Assembly: GCA_947488175.1 (NCBI GenBank)
Contig: CANKYO010000006.1
Location: 62,001-126,000, forward strand
DNA: 64,000 bases
From: an uncultured Paracoccaceae bacterium
Lineage (GTDB): Bacteria > Pseudomonadota > Alphaproteobacteria > Rhodobacterales > Rhodobacteraceae
Direction: 5' to 3'
The notes under the pieces were generated by a model that saw only the letters and a list, made by a program, of their open reading frames with translations, was not told the DNA's origin and searched no databases. Within the stretch, counting starts at the first letter, position 1; each line of letters opens with the position of its first letter. Below, one piece after another: positions 25,769 through 33,366 of the stretch. Both the position numbers and the translations under genes were made by a program.

Positions 25769-27003
25769 TACAGATTGGCGACCAGAGCTATGCCTTTGAC
25801 GACCCGTTCGTGATCGGGGGGCTGATTGGTGCGGCCATCGTTCTGCTGTTCCTGATCCTGCTCATCATCACGGTCCGCCGCGCGGGTAAATCAACGCAAG
25901 CCGTCGAATATGTGGCCGGGCAAGTGGGACGGCTGACGCAGGATATCGGCGTGCTGAACCAAGGGCAGCATACGCTGGCTGGCAGTATCAAGACGGTCAG
26001 TGAACAAACCGCCAGCGGGCAGGCGCAGGTCTTGCAGAATATGGAACAACGGCTGGCCGAGGTGCGCCAGCAGATGACGGATCAACTGCATGAAAGCCAG
26101 CGTCGGTCGACCCTCGCGCTGACCGAAATGCAGGAACGAATGAAGGAGAGCCTGACAGGGTCTTCGGAAAAGACGACCAAAAGCCTGACAGAATTACAGG
26201 AACGGCTGGCGACCATCGACAAGGCCCAGACCAATATCGAAAAACTGTCGGGTGATGTGCTGTCCTTGCAGGACATCCTGTCGAACAAGCAGCGCCGGGG
26301 GATGTTCGGGGAAATCCAACTGATCGATATCGTGTCCAAGGCGCTGCCTGCGGATAGCTATGCGTTGCAGGCGACCCTGTCCAATAACCGCCGGGCGGAT
26401 TGCCTTGTGCATCTGCCCAACCCGCCGGGGCCGATTGTGATCGATGCCAAGTTCCCGTTCGAGGCTTATGAAAGCTATGCCGCCGCCGATACGCCGCAAT
26501 TGCAGCAGGTGGCCCTGCGTGATTTGGGCAATGCGGTGCGCAAACACATCAAGGATATCAGCGAACGCTATATCATCGAGGGCGAGACGGCGGATGGCGC
26601 GATCATGTTCCTACCCTCAGAGGCGGTCTATGCCGAGTTGCACGCCCGCCTGCCAGAGGTGGTGCGCGCCGGGTTCGACGCACGCGTCTGGATCGTGTCG
26701 CCCACCACCTGCATGGCGACCCTGAACACGATGCGGGCGATCCTGAAGGATGCGCGGATGCGCGAACAGGCGGGTGAGATCCGAAAGGCGCTGCGGCTGC
26801 TGCACCGCGATGTGGAGATCATCGGCGAAAAGGCCGGCAAGCTGGAAATCCATCTGCGGCAGGCGGGCGACGATGTGTCGGGCGTGCTCACCGCCGCGAC
26901 CCGGGCCGGCAAACGGGCGGACCGTCTGGACAATTTCGATTTCGAGGAACTGGCGCCAGAGCCTGAGGATAAAGTGGTGCCGCTGGTACCAACGAAATCC
27001 TAG
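25765..27003 (+). CDS. rmuC: DNA recombination protein RmuC
   Basis: A 412-residue protein: one N-terminal membrane helix (about residues 14-37, [18 protein letters not shown]), a long coiled coil to about 170 with many Gln and Glu, and the RmuC nuclease-like domain, starting [15 protein letters not shown] and containing [27 protein letters not shown] and [25 protein letters not shown]. RmuC limits inversions at short inverted repeats in E. coli. ATG at 25765 overlaps the mutL stop (ATGA), pointing to coupled expression of two genome-stability genes. Confidence 0.93.
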   Translation: MIQIGDQSYAFDDPFVIGGLIGAAIVLLFLILLIITVRRAGKSTQAVEYVAGQVGRLTQDIGVLNQGQHTLAGSIKTVSEQTASGQAQVLQNMEQRLAEVRQQMTDQLHESQRRSTLALTEMQERMKESLTGSSEKTTKSLTELQERLATIDKAQTNIEKLSGDVLSLQDILSNKQRRGMFGEIQLIDIVSKALPADSYALQATLSNNRRADCLVHLPNPPGPIVIDAKFPFEAYESYAAADTPQLQQVALRDLGNAVRKHIKDISERYIIEGETADGAIMFLPSEAVYAELHARLPEVVRAGFDARVWIVSPTTCMATLNTMRAILKDARMREQAGEIRKALRLLHRDVEIIGEKAGKLEIHLRQAGDDVSGVLTAATRAGKRADRLDNFDFEELAPEPEDKVVPLVPTKS

Positions 27004-27012
27004 GCAAAGTTG

Positions 27013-27030
27013 AAAAAATCGTCATTTTTT
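27013..27030. terminator. A/T hairpin after rmuC
   Basis: AAAAAAT, CGTC, ATTTTTT: a perfect seven-base inverted repeat with a T-run at its right end, ten bases after the rmuC stop. The stem has no GC pairs, so it is a weak terminator; the same bases could form a -35/-10 spacer for the next gene (TTGAAA at 27010, TTAGGCT at 27032). Confidence 0.4.
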
Positions 27031-27064
27031 GTTAGGCTCGCCGCATTTGATAAAGCGAGTTTGA

Positions 27065-27610
27065 ATGATGTGTGAAGCCTATCGCCGCCTTGTGCGCACC
27101 CCCATGGCCATTTTTCGCGAGATAAACCCCAACAGGACCAATAACCCCGCTATCTGCCCTGAAACGGCGGATGCGCTGGGGGATTTTCTGAACTCCGACG
27201 ATGTGCGGCCAATCCGCACCCGATCAAATTCAGCGACATTCCATATCTCCGCCAGCGGGCGCTGGCAACCGGTGTCCTATGGCCGGATTGGGCGTGATCT
27301 GACCAATTGCAGCCATGACGTGATCGAAAGCACCCGTCACGGTGAGCAGCGTTACCCCAACCATTATTTCATTGTCTTTCGCGTCGATAACCGGATCCAT
27401 ATCGCCGATGCGTTTACCCATGAACTGATGGACAGCATGGATGATTATGCCCGCGCCGCCGAATTTGACCCGGCCGACATGCGCGACCCGGAAAAATGGA
27501 CATTTCGTAGGATGGCAGGCCGCCGCTATGACGTCACTATCCGCGATCCGCTGGCCGGGCTGGAAGATATGGGTGATGATCCGATCGCCGGTGCCGAAGC
27601 CGGGCTTTGA
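27065..27610 (+). CDS. Hypothetical protein
   Basis: A 181-residue soluble protein without signal peptide or membrane segment. It is rich in Asp, Arg and His; YFIVFRVDNRIHIADAFTH in the middle and DPEKWTFRRMAGRRYDVTIRDPL near the end look like ordered strands. I recognise no family. It has its own upstream spacing of 61 bases and a likely promoter, so it may be expressed independently. Base composition matches its neighbours. Confidence 0.6.
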   Translation: MMCEAYRRLVRTPMAIFREINPNRTNNPAICPETADALGDFLNSDDVRPIRTRSNSATFHISASGRWQPVSYGRIGRDLTNCSHDVIESTRHGEQRYPNHYFIVFRVDNRIHIADAFTHELMDSMDDYARAAEFDPADMRDPEKWTFRRMAGRRYDVTIRDPLAGLEDMGDDPIAGAEAGL

Positions 27611-27709
27611 TGCCATTCTGGGTGGCTCTATCCTGTCCTTCTGATCTTGCCACGCCAGCCTGTGCGGGATACCCATGCACCCAATCGCACCAAGGGGATT
27701 GCAAGGCCG

Positions 27710-28570
27710 ATGTCTGCTTCTGATGATCCAAAAACGCTTGTCGGTACCGATTGGCTGGCGGCCCATCTCAAGGACCCTGATCTGCGGATCTTTGATGCGT
27801 CCTGGTATCTGCCCGACATGCAGCGCGACCCCAAGGCCGAGTATGAAAAGACGCATATCCCCGGTGCCCGTTTCTTTGACATCGACGAGATCAGCGATCT
27901 GCGGTCGGAGCTACCCCATATGGCCCCGCCGGTGGAGAAATTCATGTCGCGGATGCGGGCGATGGGTGTCGGCGACGGGCATCAGGTGGTGGTCTATGAC
28001 GGGATGGGCCTGTTTTCAGCCGCCCGTGTCTGGTGGCTGTTCCGCCTGATGGGACAGACCAATATCGCCGTGCTGGATGGCGGCCTGCCCAAATGGATCG
28101 CCGACGGCCACACGACGACCACCGTTCCCCCTACAATCCGTGATCGTCATATGACCGTGCAGCGCCGGGATGATCTGGTCCGTGATGTGACCGAAGTGGC
28201 CCGCGCCGCCAAGCTGGGCGATCATGAGATTATCGACGCCCGTTCGCCCGCCCGGTTCAAGGGCGAGGCTGATGAACCCCGCGAGGGGATGCGCAAGGGT
28301 CATATCCCCGGATCGAAGAATGTGCATTATCAGGATTTGCTGAACGCGGACGGCACGATGAAGCCGCCCACCGCGTTGCGCACCGTTTTCATGGATGCCG
28401 GTGTCGATCTGCGCAAACCCGCCATTACCACATGCGGGTCAGGCGTGACTGCCGCGATCCTCGCCCTTGCGCTGGAACGGATCGGCAAGACCGATTATTC
28501 GCTTTACGACGGCTCATGGTCCGAATGGGGCATGTATGCCGACCTTCCTATTGCCACCGGAGCCGCCTGA
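27710..28570 (+). CDS. sseA: 3-mercaptopyruvate sulfurtransferase (rhodanese family)
   Basis: A 286-residue double-rhodanese protein. The N-terminal inactive rhodanese domain runs to about residue 130 (FDASWYLP, HIPGARFFDIDEISD); the C-terminal active one has the loop CGSGVTA with catalytic C242. CGSGV(T/S)A is the loop of mercaptopyruvate sulfurtransferases, as against CRxGxR/T of thiosulfate enzymes. It transfers sulfur from 3-mercaptopyruvate to thiols or cyanide. Its stop overlaps the start of an aromatic aminotransferase (TGATG), which could supply mercaptopyruvate from cysteine. Start at ATG 27710; the longer frame from 27647 is unlikely. Confidence 0.92.
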   Translation: MSASDDPKTLVGTDWLAAHLKDPDLRIFDASWYLPDMQRDPKAEYEKTHIPGARFFDIDEISDLRSELPHMAPPVEKFMSRMRAMGVGDGHQVVVYDGMGLFSAARVWWLFRLMGQTNIAVLDGGLPKWIADGHTTTTVPPTIRDRHMTVQRRDDLVRDVTEVARAAKLGDHEIIDARSPARFKGEADEPREGMRKGHIPGSKNVHYQDLLNADGTMKPPTALRTVFMDAGVDLRKPAITTCGSGVTAAILALALERIGKTDYSLYDGSWSEWGMYADLPIATGAA

Positions 28571-29754
28571 TGCTGGAACACCTGCAACCGCTACCCGCCG
28601 ACAAGATCCTCGCCCTTGTGGCCGCGTTTCGCGAAGACCCGCGCGACGACAAGATCGACCTTGGCGTGGGTGTCTACAAGGACGCGTCGGGCAACACGCC
28701 GGTCATGCGTGCGGTGAAAGAGGCAGAGCGCCGTATTCTGGCCGACCAGACGACCAAGGCCTATACCGGTCTGGCCGGTGATCCGGCCTATGGCGCGGCA
28801 ATGCGCGATCTGGTGCTGGCTGACAGCGTGGCTTCAGAACGGGTTGCCGCAGTCGCCACCCCTGGCGGGACAGGTGCGATCCGGCAGGCGCTGGAACTGA
28901 TCAGGATGGCCGCCCCCGATGCCACAGTTTGGCTGTCCAATCCCACATGGCCAAACCATCCGTCAATCATCAAGTATCTCGGCATGAAGATGGCCGAATA
29001 CACCTATTTCGACAGCGCGACCCGCGAAGTGGATTTCGCTGGCATGATGGCCGATCTGGATCAGATTGCCGCCGGTGACGTGGTGCTGCTGCATGGCTGT
29101 TGTCATAACCCCACCGGGGCGAACCTGACCGCTGATCAGATGGCACAGGTGATCACGCTGATGCAGAACAAAGGGGCCGTTCCCCTGATCGACATCGCCT
29201 ATCAGGGCTTTGGCGACGGGTTGGATGAGGACGCCAAGATCACGCGCCAGATTGCATCCGCGTTTGACAATTGTCTGATTGCGGCCAGCTGTTCCAAGAA
29301 TTTTGGCATCTATCGCGAGCGCACCGGCATTCTGATGGCCGTGGCCAAGGACAGTGCCGAGCAGGGATTGGCCCAACAGACATTGGCCTATCTGAACCGC
29401 CAGAATTATTCCTTCCCTCCTGATCATGGGGCGCGGGTGGTCACGACCATTCTGAATGATCCTGAGCTGCGTGCCGATTGGGAGGCCGAGCTGGAGGAAA
29501 CCCGCATGGGCATGCTGGTTCTGCGCCAGCAACTGGCGGATGAGTTGAAGCGACTGACCAATTCGGACCGGTTTGATTTTCTGGCCCATCACCGTGGCAT
29601 GTTCAGCCGGTTGGGCACGACCCCCGAACTGGTGGAAAAACTGCGGGCAGAGCATGGCATTTACATGGTGGGCGACAGCCGGATGAATATCGCGGGGCTG
29701 AATGCGCAGACCGTGCCCATCCTTGCCAAGGCAATTGTTGCCGCTGGCGTGTGA
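28570..29754 (+). CDS. Aspartate/aromatic aminotransferase (TyrB/AspC type I)
   Basis: A 394-residue fold-type I aminotransferase of subfamily I-alpha: DLGVGVYKDASGNTPV near residue 31, YTGLAGDPAYG, WLSNPTWPNHP, HGCCHNPTGANL (residues 175-186), and the PLP lysine K243 in SCSKNFGIYRERTG. These marks separate aspartate/tyrosine aminotransferases from the DapC-like gene at 1.7 kb. Substrates are likely aspartate or aromatic amino acids and 2-oxoglutarate. Coupling to the sulfurtransferase gene suggests cysteine transamination to mercaptopyruvate as one role; that is inference. Confidence 0.93.
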   Translation: MLEHLQPLPADKILALVAAFREDPRDDKIDLGVGVYKDASGNTPVMRAVKEAERRILADQTTKAYTGLAGDPAYGAAMRDLVLADSVASERVAAVATPGGTGAIRQALELIRMAAPDATVWLSNPTWPNHPSIIKYLGMKMAEYTYFDSATREVDFAGMMADLDQIAAGDVVLLHGCCHNPTGANLTADQMAQVITLMQNKGAVPLIDIAYQGFGDGLDEDAKITRQIASAFDNCLIAASCSKNFGIYRERTGILMAVAKDSAEQGLAQQTLAYLNRQNYSFPPDHGARVVTTILNDPELRADWEAELEETRMGMLVLRQQLADELKRLTNSDRFDFLAHHRGMFSRLGTTPELVEKLRAEHGIYMVGDSRMNIAGLNAQTVPILAKAIVAAGV

Positions 29755-29818
29755 AAACGTATCTCGACAGGTCCCTGCCGCGCCCTTAGGTTTCCCGTAC
29801 AGGTTGAGAGGTAGAGAC

Positions 29819-30376
29819 ATGAATTTGGGTGACGCAATCCATGAAACCTCGATGCGGCACTGGACCGTGACAGGTGGCAATCGCATCGTCAAGGTCGTCA
29901 GCCCCACGGCAGATTTGGGGCTGCAGCAATACGGAACCGCCATGGGCTACGTCACACAGGAAAAATACCTGTTTGGCAAAAATTCGCGTGAGATCGAAAA
30001 GCTGCTTGGTGTGCGCCCGAACGAATTTGCTGTCATGTGCCATGTCTACGCATTAGCGCGCGTGCCAACATCGGATGAGGTCGAATTCAAGTTTTCAACC
30101 GCCTTCCCCGATGGCAAAGTCTTTGAGGCGGAACAGCACGATCAGATGATGACGGCCCGCGAAGATTTTGCTGCCGGTACAAACCTGTATGACCGCTCCA
30201 TGACACCGGTTGCCCAGTATTATCCGCCGGGCTCAAACATGGTCCCACAATGGAAACTGGTCAAAGCCGTACCACTTGGCGGGCGCATTGCAACGGTCAC
30301 GCCGCAATTCGCCTATCCACGTGCGAACGGATCGATAAAGCCCTACACACCCCATAACCGGGGTGAAATCAAATAG
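29819..30376 (+). CDS. Hypothetical protein
   Basis: A 185-residue soluble protein with no leader or membrane helix. It starts MNLGDAIHETSMRHWTV, and the rest has a mixed alpha/beta look: QQYGTAMGYVTQEKYLFGK, VMCHVYALARVPTSDEVEF, YPPGSNMVPQWKLVKAVPLGG. I recognise no family. AGAGG precedes the start by about eight bases. It follows the aminotransferase by 64 bases and is itself followed by a 119-base gap. Composition is slightly less GC-rich than in the genes on either side. Confidence 0.55.
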   Translation: MNLGDAIHETSMRHWTVTGGNRIVKVVSPTADLGLQQYGTAMGYVTQEKYLFGKNSREIEKLLGVRPNEFAVMCHVYALARVPTSDEVEFKFSTAFPDGKVFEAEQHDQMMTAREDFAAGTNLYDRSMTPVAQYYPPGSNMVPQWKLVKAVPLGGRIATVTPQFAYPRANGSIKPYTPHNRGEIK

Positions 30377-30495
30377 GTATTGCTGCAATGCAGCTATGAT
30401 TTTCTGCAGACGCTAAATCTGACTTGCACCTGATGGCGCAATAATCTAATCCCCAATACGATTGATCGCGCAACTTTCGTACTCAAGGATCAGAG

Positions 30496-31452
30496 ATGTC
30501 ATTCCGCCTGCAACCTACACCCCCTGCCCGTCCGAACCGCTGCCAGTTGTTTGGCCCCGGATCGAACACCAAGCTGTTCGCGAAAATGGCGGCCAGTGCG
30601 GCGGATGTCATCAACCTTGATCTTGAGGACAGCGTGTCCCCGTCAGACAAGGCCACGGCCCGCGCGAATGTCATTCAGGCGATCAATGAGGTGGACTGGA
30701 ACACCAAATATCTGAGCGTGCGCATCAATGGGCTGGATACCCCTTACTGGTATCGCGATGTGGTTGAGATGCTGGAACAGGCAGGCGACCGGCTGGATCA
30801 GATCATGATCCCCAAGGTGGGCTGTGCCGCTGATGTCTATGCGGTCGATGCGCTGGTGACGGCCATTGAAACGGCGAAGGGCCGCACGAAACCGATCAGC
30901 TTTGAGGTCATCATCGAATCCGCCGCCGGTATCGCCCATGTGGAAGAGATTGCCGCCAGTTCACCCCGTATGGCGGCAATGAGCCTTGGGGCGGCGGATT
31001 TTGCAGCCTCCATGGGCATGCAAACCACCGGCATCGGCGGCACGCAGGAGCAGTATTACATGCTGCACGGTGAGACCCGGCACTATTCCGACCCATGGCA
31101 CTGGGCACAAACGGCCATCGTGGCGGCCTGCCGGACGCATGGTGTGCTGCCGGTGGACGGCCCGTTTGGTGATTTCAGCGATGATGAAGGCTATCGCGCG
31201 CAGGCCCGCCGTTCGGCGACGCTTGGGATGGTGGGTAAATGGGCGATCCACCCCAAGCAGATCGCCTTGGCCAATGAGGTTTTCACCCCATCAGACGAAG
31301 CCGTCGCCGAGGCCCGCGAAATCCTTGCCGCCATGGAAGAGGCCAAGGCACGGGGTGAGGGAGCGACTGTCTACAAGGGCCGCCTGGTGGATATTGCATC
31401 CATCAAGCAGGCCGAAGTGATTGTGCGCCAGTCCGAGATGATCGCGGGCTGA
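30496..31452 (+). CDS. mcl1: L-malyl-CoA/beta-methylmalyl-CoA lyase
   Basis: A 318-residue member of the CitE/malyl-CoA lyase superfamily. It opens NRCQLFGPGSNTKLFAKMA, has VINLDLEDSVSPSDKA with metal-binding Asp/Glu, and FEVIIESAAGIAHVEEI and SLGAADFAASMGMQTTG in the middle; GKWAIHPKQIALANEVF closes the barrel. This matches Mcl1 of Rhodobacter, which cleaves malyl-CoA and methylmalyl-CoA to glyoxylate plus acetyl- or propionyl-CoA in the ethylmalonyl-CoA pathway. The presence of a glyoxylate-forming lyase rather than isocitrate lyase is a useful taxonomic hint. Its stop is 11 bases from a convergent gene's stop. Confidence 0.93.
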   Translation: MSFRLQPTPPARPNRCQLFGPGSNTKLFAKMAASAADVINLDLEDSVSPSDKATARANVIQAINEVDWNTKYLSVRINGLDTPYWYRDVVEMLEQAGDRLDQIMIPKVGCAADVYAVDALVTAIETAKGRTKPISFEVIIESAAGIAHVEEIAASSPRMAAMSLGAADFAASMGMQTTGIGGTQEQYYMLHGETRHYSDPWHWAQTAIVAACRTHGVLPVDGPFGDFSDDEGYRAQARRSATLGMVGKWAIHPKQIALANEVFTPSDEAVAEAREILAAMEEAKARGEGATVYKGRLVDIASIKQAEVIVRQSEMIAG

Positions 31453-31463
31453 CGCGAAGGGCC

Positions 31464-32087
31464 TTATTGACCGGCCAGGTTCAGACGACCTGCATCGTAA
31501 GCCTGTCGGCAATCGGTCGCATCGCGCATGATGTCTGCCTGCAGGAGCGGCGTTGCCGTCATACCCGGCCCGGCAAAGCGCATGTCATCGCATTCGCCGT
31601 CGTTGGACCAATCGCCACTGTCGTTGCCAAAGTCGATCGTTCCATCCTCGGCCACGCCAAGCAACCGCAATTGACCGGCATTGTAGGCATTCCGGCAATC
31701 GGTGGCATCTGCCAGCACGTCCTCTTGCAAAAGCGGCGTTGATGTCAGCCCGGGACCGGTAAACCGGCCATCATCACACTCTCCGTCATTGGCCCACTCG
31801 CTGCTATCGTTACCAAAGTTGATGCCGTCAACCTTCACCGGCTTACCACCGGCATCGGCCAGTCTCAGCTGTCCTGCCTCAAATGCTGTCCGGCAGTCGG
31901 TGGCATCGCGGCGGATATCGGAATCCAACAGGGGTGTGCTGGTCATTCCTGGGCCGCGAAACCGGGGATCATCGCATTCCCCGTCATTGGCCCATTCACT
32001 GCTGTCATCGCCAAAATCAATGGCCTGTGCCATGGCCGGCCCTGCCAGCAAACATGCAACAACACCGACAAATCCCAATATACGCAT
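31464..32087 (-). CDS. Secreted protein of three cysteine-paired repeats
   Basis: A 207-residue protein with signal peptide MRILGFVGVVACLLAGPAMA, then three consecutive repeats of about 58-65 residues with the consensus IDFGNDSSEWANDGECDD, RF-GPG-TSTPLL, D, ATDCR-A---GQLRL. Each repeat has two cysteines, 30 residues apart (GECDD and TDCR), so three internal disulfides are expected. WANDGECDD is rich in Asp/Asn/Glu and could bind calcium; that is inference. I know this repeat as a short extension in some alphaproteobacterial secreted proteins, but no name or function. It is divergent from accA. Confidence 0.8.
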   Translation of the reverse strand: MRILGFVGVVACLLAGPAMAQAIDFGDDSSEWANDGECDDPRFRGPGMTSTPLLDSDIRRDATDCRTAFEAGQLRLADAGGKPVKVDGINFGNDSSEWANDGECDDGRFTGPGLTSTPLLQEDVLADATDCRNAYNAGQLRLLGVAEDGTIDFGNDSGDWSNDGECDDMRFAGPGMTATPLLQADIMRDATDCRQAYDAGRLNLAGQ

Positions 32088-32238
32088 ATGATTTTCCTAT
32101 GTTTCAATCTGCCCCCGCCGCAGGTCTTGCCCCGGCTTGCCGTCGTTGTAAACGGCTGAAACGGATTTCCAACCGCCGTTGCCAAGCTACAACCGTTACG
32201 CCATATATCATCGAGTTCATCCAGAAGGTCCCTGATCC

Positions 32239-33201
32239 ATGACCCAATACCTCGAGTTCGAAAAACCGCTGGCCGAGATTGAAGGCAAAGCCGAAGAGCT
32301 GCGCGCCATGGCGCGCGAGAACGCCGAGATGGACGTAGAAAAAGAGGCTGCAGCCCTCGATAAAAAAGCCAAGGATTTGCTGCGCAGTCTTTATGCCGAT
32401 CTGAGTCCCTGGCGCAAATGTCTCGTTGCCCGCCACCCGCAGCGTCCACATTGCAAGGATTACATCGACGCCCTGTTCACCGAATATACCCCGCTGGCCG
32501 GCGACCGGAACTTTGCCGATGACCACGCGGTGATGGGGGGCCTGGCCCGGTTCGATGGCAAGCCCGTGATGGTGATCGGCCATGAAAAGGGCAATGACAC
32601 CAAATCCCGGATCGAACGGAATTTCGGCATGGCCCGCCCCGAAGGCTATCGCAAGGCCATTCGCCTGATGGGTCTGGCGGACCGGTTTGGTCTGCCTGTC
32701 ATTACCCTTGTCGACACCCCGGGCGCCTATCCGGGCAAAGGGGCCGAGGAACGCGGCCAGTCAGAGGCAATTGCCCGGTCCACCGAAAAATGTCTTGATC
32801 TGAAGGTTCCGGTCATCAGCGTGGTTATCGGTGAAGGTGGATCAGGCGGCGCTGTCGCCTTTGCCACCGCCAACCGTGTCGCCATGCTGGAACATTCGAT
32901 CTATTCGGTGATCAGTCCCGAAGGCTGCGCCTCGATCCTGTGGAAGGATGCCGAAAAGATGCGCGAAGCGGCAGAGGCCCTGCGCCTGACATCCAAGGAC
33001 CTGAGCGAGCTGGGTGTCTGTGACGTGGTGATCAAGGAGCCGCTGGGTGGCGCCCATCGCGATGTGGATGCAGCCATTGAAGAGGTTGGCAAGGCGATCG
33101 GAAAAATGCTGGCCGATCTTGATGGTCAGTCTGCCGATCAGGTCCGCATGGATCGGCGCCAGAAATACCTGCATCTGGGCGAAAAGGGTCTGGCCGCTTA
33201 G
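32239..33201 (+). CDS. accA: Acetyl-CoA carboxylase carboxyltransferase, alpha subunit
   Basis: AccA pairs with AccD to transfer CO2 from biotin to acetyl-CoA, the first step of fatty acid synthesis. The 320-residue frame has [19 protein letters not shown] at the start, then [76 protein letters not shown] and [14 protein letters not shown]; these are family signatures in order. Length is normal. It stands alone, with 151 bases to the divergent gene on the left. Confidence 0.97.
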   Translation: MTQYLEFEKPLAEIEGKAEELRAMARENAEMDVEKEAAALDKKAKDLLRSLYADLSPWRKCLVARHPQRPHCKDYIDALFTEYTPLAGDRNFADDHAVMGGLARFDGKPVMVIGHEKGNDTKSRIERNFGMARPEGYRKAIRLMGLADRFGLPVITLVDTPGAYPGKGAEERGQSEAIARSTEKCLDLKVPVISVVIGEGGSGGAVAFATANRVAMLEHSIYSVISPEGCASILWKDAEKMREAAEALRLTSKDLSELGVCDVVIKEPLGGAHRDVDAAIEEVGKAIGKMLADLDGQSADQVRMDRRQKYLHLGEKGLAA

Positions 33202-33366
33202 GGTTAGACAGTCCAGAACATCGTTTATTAACGCCCGATTGCTATCAGACTTCCGAACCATGGTCTGACATGATCGGAGACAACGATGACATGCCGCATT
33301 TACAGCTGGGCGATTTGCGGTCGCGATCAGAGCGGTCGTCGGGTCACGGCCTGACCAGCCTACCGG

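Noticed and set aside
28963..29943. Minus-strand frame of 326 codons over the aminotransferase
   Set aside because: Antisense to a complete TyrB/AspC-type gene; the translation has no family features.
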